Below, in pieces: positions 58,398 to 64,000 of a stretch of 64,000 nt of DNA (positions are counted from its first letter, which is position 1; every line of letters starts with the position of its first letter). The translations under genes were made by a program, and so were the position numbers. The notes beneath the pieces were generated by a model. That model saw nothing but the letters and a program-made list of their open reading frames with translations. It did no database searches and had not been told where the DNA came from. Origin of the DNA: Serpula lacrymans var. lacrymans S7.9 (lineage: Eukaryota > Basidiomycota > Agaricomycetes > Boletales > Serpulaceae). The DNA is taken from assembly GCF_000218685.1 (NCBI RefSeq), contig NW_006763300.1:1271447-1335446 (forward strand), written 5' to 3'.

Positions 58398-60777
58398 CTA
58401 TCCAAAATTTTCATAGAAGAAAAAAGAAGAAATGTTCCATACCGTGTCCACACAATCCTTCTGCACAGAACTTCTCCGTAAAAATATCGATGACAAATAA
58501 CAAAGTGCAACGAGTAACTTGAGGATGTTTGAAATTCTAATACTCCGGCGCTGTTGTGGCGTTCGTGACTGACTTTTGACTATTTTGTAGTGGGTCCAAT
58601 CAAGTCGCCACAATTGCCACCAAAAACGGGTTGCAGTCCCGGGAAAGGGGCTAAATACTTTACCGGTCCCGTCTGTGCGAAACCAGGACACGCACTGCAT
58701 AAAGACAGAACGAGTGAGCTTGTCCTGAAGCCCTTGATTATAGTCGTCCGAGGCTTGAGATGTCACCTCATACGAGGAGACATGTCCATCAATCACGGGT
58801 TTAATCAATTGAAGACAGTAATCGATCTAAATCGAAGTTTAAGAAAAGGACTAGTAGACCAATGGCAGATGACATACTTGGACTTCTTCTGCGAAGAGGG
58901 TAGAAGCATGACTAACAACAGTATTGGGACCTATAATTAGCTCTTAAGGTGCTATTCTTATAGATGAGATGCAGTGTGAATCTATCGCACCTGCGAGTAC
59001 ATATAAATTCGGGAATCCAGGGATCATTGTACCACGATAGGCCGTCGGACCTTGTTGAGACTGGTAATAGCTTTGGATAGTTTGATCATGCATTCCTTTA
59101 ACATGTAATGGAAATCTGTCCTGTGGGACGAGATCTGAATCAGAAAAGGCTCAGAAACGATAGCATCCCAACTAACCGCTATGAAACCGGTGGCAAAGAC
59201 GATGACATCCAAAGATACTTTTTCACCTAACGCAGCGCCGTCATTCAATCAGCAAAGTACTCTATACTTTGGGCGAGAAGCCATCACCTGTCTTTGTAAT
59301 GATCCCATCTTCATAGATTTCTGATATACCGTCAAAGTTCAATGTCACATTCTTACGATGGAAACTCGACAGATAACCACTATCAGCGACGCTTCGTTTG
59401 CATCCCGGCGCTGAGATAAGACGGTTAATCTCCGCGTGAGTCTGTGATTTGGGGGACTCACGGTAAGCTGGAATGAGCTTCTCGTGATATTCACTGGGCG
59501 CGTTCCTCTTGATGTAGTCTTTCAGTTCCTGACAAGAGCGATCGGAACTTGGGAGGAATCATTCAAATTTCACAGCACTACTGACCTCTGTACGTTTACG
59601 AAGTGTTTCCTCACTTTGGGGAAACATAAAAGGCAGATCGCTCTTTCGAAAGGTTAAGCCAAGCATATTACCCCATGATCAAGGGCACCTACAGATATCA
59701 TCAACAGATTCCGATGCAATCGCATCGCACACGGGACATTGGCAAATATCCATTTCTGCATCGACGTATATGGCGTATGTGGCTACAAATCATCAGCGTC
59801 GCATTGCAGAGAAATCATGATGCTTCACACGCCAGCTTACTCGTGATACAAACCATGAAGGCGTGCGTATGAAATTGACCACTTCGACAGAGGGGTCTTC
59901 ACTTATGCTCGGGACGAGCTGTGCCCTGTGATGATGGGGATGCGGTGATTAAGGAATCGTTCAGAGATATTGGCTCAGTCTGACTTACGCTGAAGAAGCG
60001 CTGCCGACTACACCTACACGCTTTCCACGCAAATCAATACCGTCCCCCCAAAGAGCGGGATGGAGCAAAGTTCCCTTATAGGTATCCATTCCGCGGATAT
60101 CAGAAGGGAAGTGAGGCACCTCGAGATTTCCAGTAGCTGATATCACTATCTCGGCCTTCGTACAAGTCAAGGAACCTGATTGGATATCTTGGACGGCTAT
60201 GTTGTATTTCTGTTCTGTTGCATCCCATTCCACTGACACCACCTTCGTATTGAATGTAATCTTCGAATACATATCATGTTTCAGCGCAAGTCCTTTCCAG
60301 TATTCTAGGATTTCTGGTTGTGTAGCATGGGACTTGGCCCAAAGTGGATTCAAGTCTGTCGACAGACTATACCAGTGAATAGGAGCATCTGAAGCACAGC
60401 CCTATATGCTGATCAGAAATATGGCATGAGTAAATGCGAGGAGACCCACTGGGTATGTGTTGGCCTACAGGTAAGGTTTCATTACTGAAAATCACCTGAC
60501 AGAAAGAAACAAAGCGCTTACCCTCCAACAACCTCCAATAGCTGAAGCCTTCTCGTAAATCTGGTAAAATCAGTGAGTGAGTATTTTTCAATGGTGTGAA
60601 TGAGAAAGACGAACGACGTAGTTCTCAAAGCCTAACCGACGTTTCAGGGCAATCCCAGATGAAAGCCCCCCGACACTACGACAAGGGCCGTGAATAACGA
60701 ACCGGGTGTCAAAGTCATGCCAGACCTCACCCCGCTCCAATGATCACAACCTTTTTTTCTGGGGCGCAAGGAGACAT
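58398..60777 (-). CDS. Baeyer-Villiger-type flavin monooxygenase 2
   Basis: Fourteen exons: 60777-60731, 60675-60615, 60560-60522, 60464-60450, 60401-59989, 59925-59841, 59782-59693, 59642-59586, 59528-59462, 59410-59288, 59226-59177, 59120-58991, 58930-58878 and 58826-58398, giving 552 residues. Eleven of the fourteen exons have exactly the same length as in monooxygenase 1. FAD loop GAGVGG; YEKASAIGGCWRANTYPGC; fingerprint YKGTLLHPALWGD (HxxxW kept, first Phe replaced by Tyr); LDVIVFATGFIA. The second dinucleotide motif reads VVGSASSA, so the middle Gly of GxGxxG is lost. That may weaken NADPH binding or reflect a divergent paralogue. The start is supported by MSPCAPEKKVVIIGAG. It may act on a related substrate or on a later step of the same pathway. 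Confidence 0.88.
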
Positions 60778-61605
60778 GAGTATAGCGCGCTCAATGTTGG
60801 GTGTATACCTTAATATACTACATTCGCCCCAAATGCTTTGTTCGAATGAAGCCCAATGTTCCCAAGACAGCTTCTATGTGCGAGTCCCGAATGCTGCTGA
60901 TCAGGGCAGGGAGGCGCATGACACTATATTGTGGGCATATCTATAGTGACGATAAGAAGATACTAGCAAACTCGACACTCGGAGTAAACTTACACCAGTT
61001 TTGAGCTTCTCGTGTGAATCGGCGCATGTAACTGTAACCGTTTAAACCAAGCCTTGAATAATGCTTGATGAATGCTCCAGGTTGAGTGACAGAAATTATG
61101 AGAATCCCTGTAATAAAATGGATCCCCTGTGTTTGTAGCTTGATCTCGGAAATTAGAGGCAAAGGCACTTGACGACATCATAACGGTGCCGCTGGTTGGA
61201 AAAGAGCGCTCGGAAGCATCTGACGCGTCTTGTTCACGTGCTCCCAATATAAATATTGCAGCTAGGCGCAGGTTGAAGATAGAACAAAATGTGTGCACAG
61301 AGATAACCAAGCCTTCTGTATATTCCACACGAACGACAGGTCGGCTAATCCATCTTCACAGTCGCCGTTCTCTGCCTGACTTGACTAACTCGAGAATGAG
61401 TCTATAGCTGAATACCATCCTTTACGACTCAATAAGGCTTATCGTCAGTCTGTAGAACCCATTTTCCACAGAAATACATCCTGCTGTGTACATGTTAGTA
61501 GGACCGTAACAGATTTGCAATGCTTTGACAAAATGAATACAACCAATTCACAGATAAAAACATATATAACCTGCTAAGTGTTTACTGTCTCGAATAAGCA
61601 AGCAT
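60778..61605. other. Intergenic, no supported gene
   Basis: 5' flank of monooxygenase 2 and 3' flank of the muramidase gene. Nothing recognised. Confidence 0.5.
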
Positions 61606-62716
61606 TCAGCCAGTAGCCATGCTGTACAATATAGTAGTGAGTAACACCCGATGATAGATCCAACCATGTAGATACCTCTTAAGGCCAGCAGCGTCGCCGT
61701 TGAAGTAGTCTTGATCTCCAGGATTTGTTCCCGAATCAGCGTACTGCCAGAACGTGGTGTACCTAAGAAACAGTAAAAGAGAACCGTTTAGAACAAGGCT
61801 ATGAAGAGATAGAGAATAAGTCAACGCACTCCCATCCAGCTGGAAGTGTACCAATGGTAGATGCATAATCAGCAATCCAAAGCGGGTTATTGTCGGCGAA
61901 GCTGGCACTGTTGCCAGTGCAGGTGGTCCACCAGTCCGTAGTCGTGTATATCACTGTGTAATACAGGAAAGCTACGTGAGTCAATTTTTTTCTGCTAACT
62001 TGAACTACACACACCTGGATAGCTGCGCAATACAATCTGATTCAGCGGTCACAATTAAATACATATTCAATAGAAGATCTCACCGGCCAGTGGATGCCTC
62101 GTAAGTGCTGGAGAAGTCCTGGACCCAAGAAACCATATCTGCAGCACTAAGTCCATAGCATTCAGCACCGTCGGGGTTGTCTGTTCACGTTCTTTAGTGG
62201 ATAACATAGCAGAAAACGAAAAGTATAACCAACACTCGATGTCAAGTGCACCTGGGAGGGTGATACCATCGGCGGACCATCCACCTGAACCCAGCTGATC
62301 AGGTGGTCGGAGGATTTTGAGAAACTGATTGAGTGCTTACCTCCGTTATCGAGGAAGTACTGAGCCTGGACTACTCCCGTGGACTCATCAGGATGTGCAA
62401 AGTGGTAAGCACCACGGGTAAGGCCGGCGTTTGTTGCACCGGTGTACTGGTCGGAAAAGGCGGGGCTAATATATGCTAACCACATCAAATGAGTCTTCCA
62501 AGCACATGGGACGATAAAACATCCTAGCCACTTACAAGTACCCTCTGTGGCCTTGATGTACACAAAAGTCACACCATTGGCGGCGACAGTGCTCCAGTCG
62601 ACAGTTGGTTGATAGTCAGAGATATCAATCCCTTGAGGATCAGCACGTTTCTGGAGCTTTGTAGGACTGGCACCGGCCAAGGCGACAGCCAAAGAAAGTG
62701 GGGCAAAGTACTTCAT
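61606..62716 (-). CDS. Secreted GH25 muramidase (lysozyme)
   Basis: Eight exons: 62716-62536, 62475-62341, 62284-62234, 62180-62084, 62022-62015, 61953-61830, 61762-61676 and 61621-61606, giving 232 residues, normal for Chalaropsis-type lysozymes. These cut the beta-1,4 bond between MurNAc and GlcNAc in bacterial walls. A signal peptide (residues 1 to about 17) is followed by a likely Kex2 site, KR at 23-24, so the mature chain would start ADPQGIDISDYQ. Catalytic region: GIDISDYQPTVDW, then GALDIEYNPDG with the D-x-E pair; later VIYTTTDWWTTCTGN and EYTTFWQYADSG. One exon is just 8 nt (completing R-Y-P) and the last exon is 16 nt including the stop; both are needed to restore family sequence (TGRYPVIYTTTDWW). 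The likely role is feeding on or defence against bacteria. Confidence 0.9.
62015..62022 (-). other. 8-nt micro-exon of the muramidase gene
   Basis: CTATCCAG flanked by a good acceptor (ttgcgcag) and donor (gtgtgtgt). It supplies the last base of Arg, Tyr-Pro, and the first base of Val, which the GH25 family requires. Flanking introns are 61 nt each. Confidence 0.75.
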
Positions 62717-64000
62717 TGTCCTAACAGTGAAAGATGAACATCTGTGCACAGTTTATATTCTCCTTGCACATACCATGTTATCCCCACCGAAGGTTAGAAA
62801 TGTCAAGGACCATGCGTCTCATTCAATTGCTCGTCGTTCTCGTGATCATAAGCACGTGTAACATATGGTAACAACACCGACGAAGAACTAATCCCGGAAT
62901 TTATATCTGTCGGAGGGCCTTTTTAAGAATCATGACTGAATGGTAAATCAGCGAGTTTGACGTCGGCAGTGTGTTTGAATGACATTCGTGGAGAATTAAC
63001 ATGACCAGAGGCGGACCTAGCGTCGAGAGAAGTAATTTTAGTGTGATGTATGACAGAAGATAAGTTGTATGCGCTCACTGCGAGTCAGGTCATCTGTCGA
63101 GATATGTGCTATGTTACCAAAAGTTCACACCAATTCTTATCATCAATGTGGTCTACACCAAACTGACAGCAACGATGACGAGAACGTTGACAAAGCTAAC
63201 CACGCTCAAGTCCAAAACTGAGAACAGTCCAGAATTACCCGTGCGACGCCCTCTCATCCACCCCACCCCTTGATTTATCACACGACATGTCGGAATACCG
63301 TCGATCATTACTGTATGTCTTTGGTTCAGAGGCTTTATGTCTGCAGATCAGGTTTGACATATTGGTCTGTATTGGGTCTCGTTTTCCTTATCAATTACTA
63401 GCACTTGCGTTGATTAAAGAATGTTTAGTATCACAGCCCACCAACACCAATGATTAGAAATGAGTTGTCCAACATTATTGCACTGCTGACGTTAACTAAC
63501 ATTCAGGGCGTTCTCGTGAGGCCTCCCAAATGGACCCCAATCTACGAGTCAGATGCACATAACAGACTTGGACGGACGCATGAAAAGTACGGAACATGCA
63601 AAGCCCCGGTACTCCGGGTTACATCCAACTGTGTACCAGGTATGTCGATATGGACAGTCCCGAGTTGCAAATATACAGAGGAAGTTTTTGCCCTTCGTTT
63701 TGACGTACCACAGACAATCCTCAATACTGCCCCAAAAACCATGTCTTAACATATAAAGCTTGACCCTTGAATGCCGACTTAAGGAGGAATTGCTGCGAGT
63801 ATAACTAAGAGCGAGGAATTCCACTTGAAAATTCGTCAGGGACTCCTTGTTCGTGTTCTGCAAGATGGTAGGAGCTTCTGTACTATTCTACAGAGGACAC
63901 AAGCTGGACAGATATTCAACGCGCTTGCATTGTAATTTCACCGAACCATGTACCAACTACCTTGTCCAGTTATCTCAGCTAGTCCCGCATTGACTCGCAT
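62717..64000. other. Right flank without a supported gene
   Basis: Promoter of the muramidase gene, then sequence whose short open frames (for example near 63450-63860 on both strands) have no recognisable motif. A gene starting beyond the window cannot be excluded. Confidence 0.5.

Noticed and set aside
61954..62014. Earlier acceptor for the muramidase exon after the 8-nt exon, which would add AFLYYT
   Set aside because: It keeps the frame, but it inserts residues between RYP and VIYTTTDWW that the family does not have; the later acceptor (ttacacag) restores the family sequence.

Overview
The window reads as nuclear DNA of a mushroom-forming basidiomycete (Agaricomycetes, most likely Agaricales). 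The evidence is genes broken by many introns of about 50-60 nt with GT-AG borders, several micro-exons, a cerato-platanin, etherase-like (FuA-type) glutathione transferases, a GH25 muramidase, and a decayed member of a repetitive gene family I know only from Agaricomycete genomes. All gene models were built by hand: I joined exons by splice borders, reading phase and family motifs, and every model given closes in frame. No transcript data were available.

Layout. 1-9 kb: a secreted cerato-platanin, then a detoxification block in which three related glutathione transferases surround a 4-coumarate-CoA-ligase-like enzyme ending in the peroxisomal signal AKL. Two of the transferases are a recent tandem duplication of about 1.33 kb. 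9.8-10.6 kb: the housekeeping ribosome-assembly gene RRP15. 11-13.3 kb: a decayed copy of a repetitive fungal gene. 14-20 kb: a 15-exon GH3 beta-glucosidase with a PA14 insert, and a 3-hydroxyisobutyrate-dehydrogenase-like gene. 20.4-27.4 kb: one gene of 11 exons encoding an adenylation domain and a carrier domain fused in frame to a complete ABCC transporter (2,089 residues). 27.4-37.7 kb: more than 10 kb in which I can support no gene. 37.7-38.7 kb: a seven-helix membrane protein. 39.7-51.6 kb: a 21-exon hybrid polyketide synthase/non-ribosomal peptide synthetase (3,585 residues) with the order KS-AT-DH-(degenerate MeT)-(weak ER)-KR-ACP-C-A-PCP-TE. 51.9-54.1 kb: the nucleotide excision repair gene RAD7/rhp7. 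54.7-60.8 kb: two flavin monooxygenases of Baeyer-Villiger type, paralogues with the same 14-exon plan. 61.6-62.7 kb: a GH25 muramidase with an 8-nt exon.

How the genes may work together. The hybrid synthetase, the two flavin monooxygenases and the carrier-domain transporter fusion look like parts of a natural-product locus: assembly, oxidation and export. The locus is loose, with a repair gene and a 10-kb empty stretch inside it, so membership is inference. The most unusual object is the adenylation-carrier-ABCC fusion, which could load an acyl or aminoacyl group onto a carrier tethered to a membrane exporter. I know of no characterised protein with that order.
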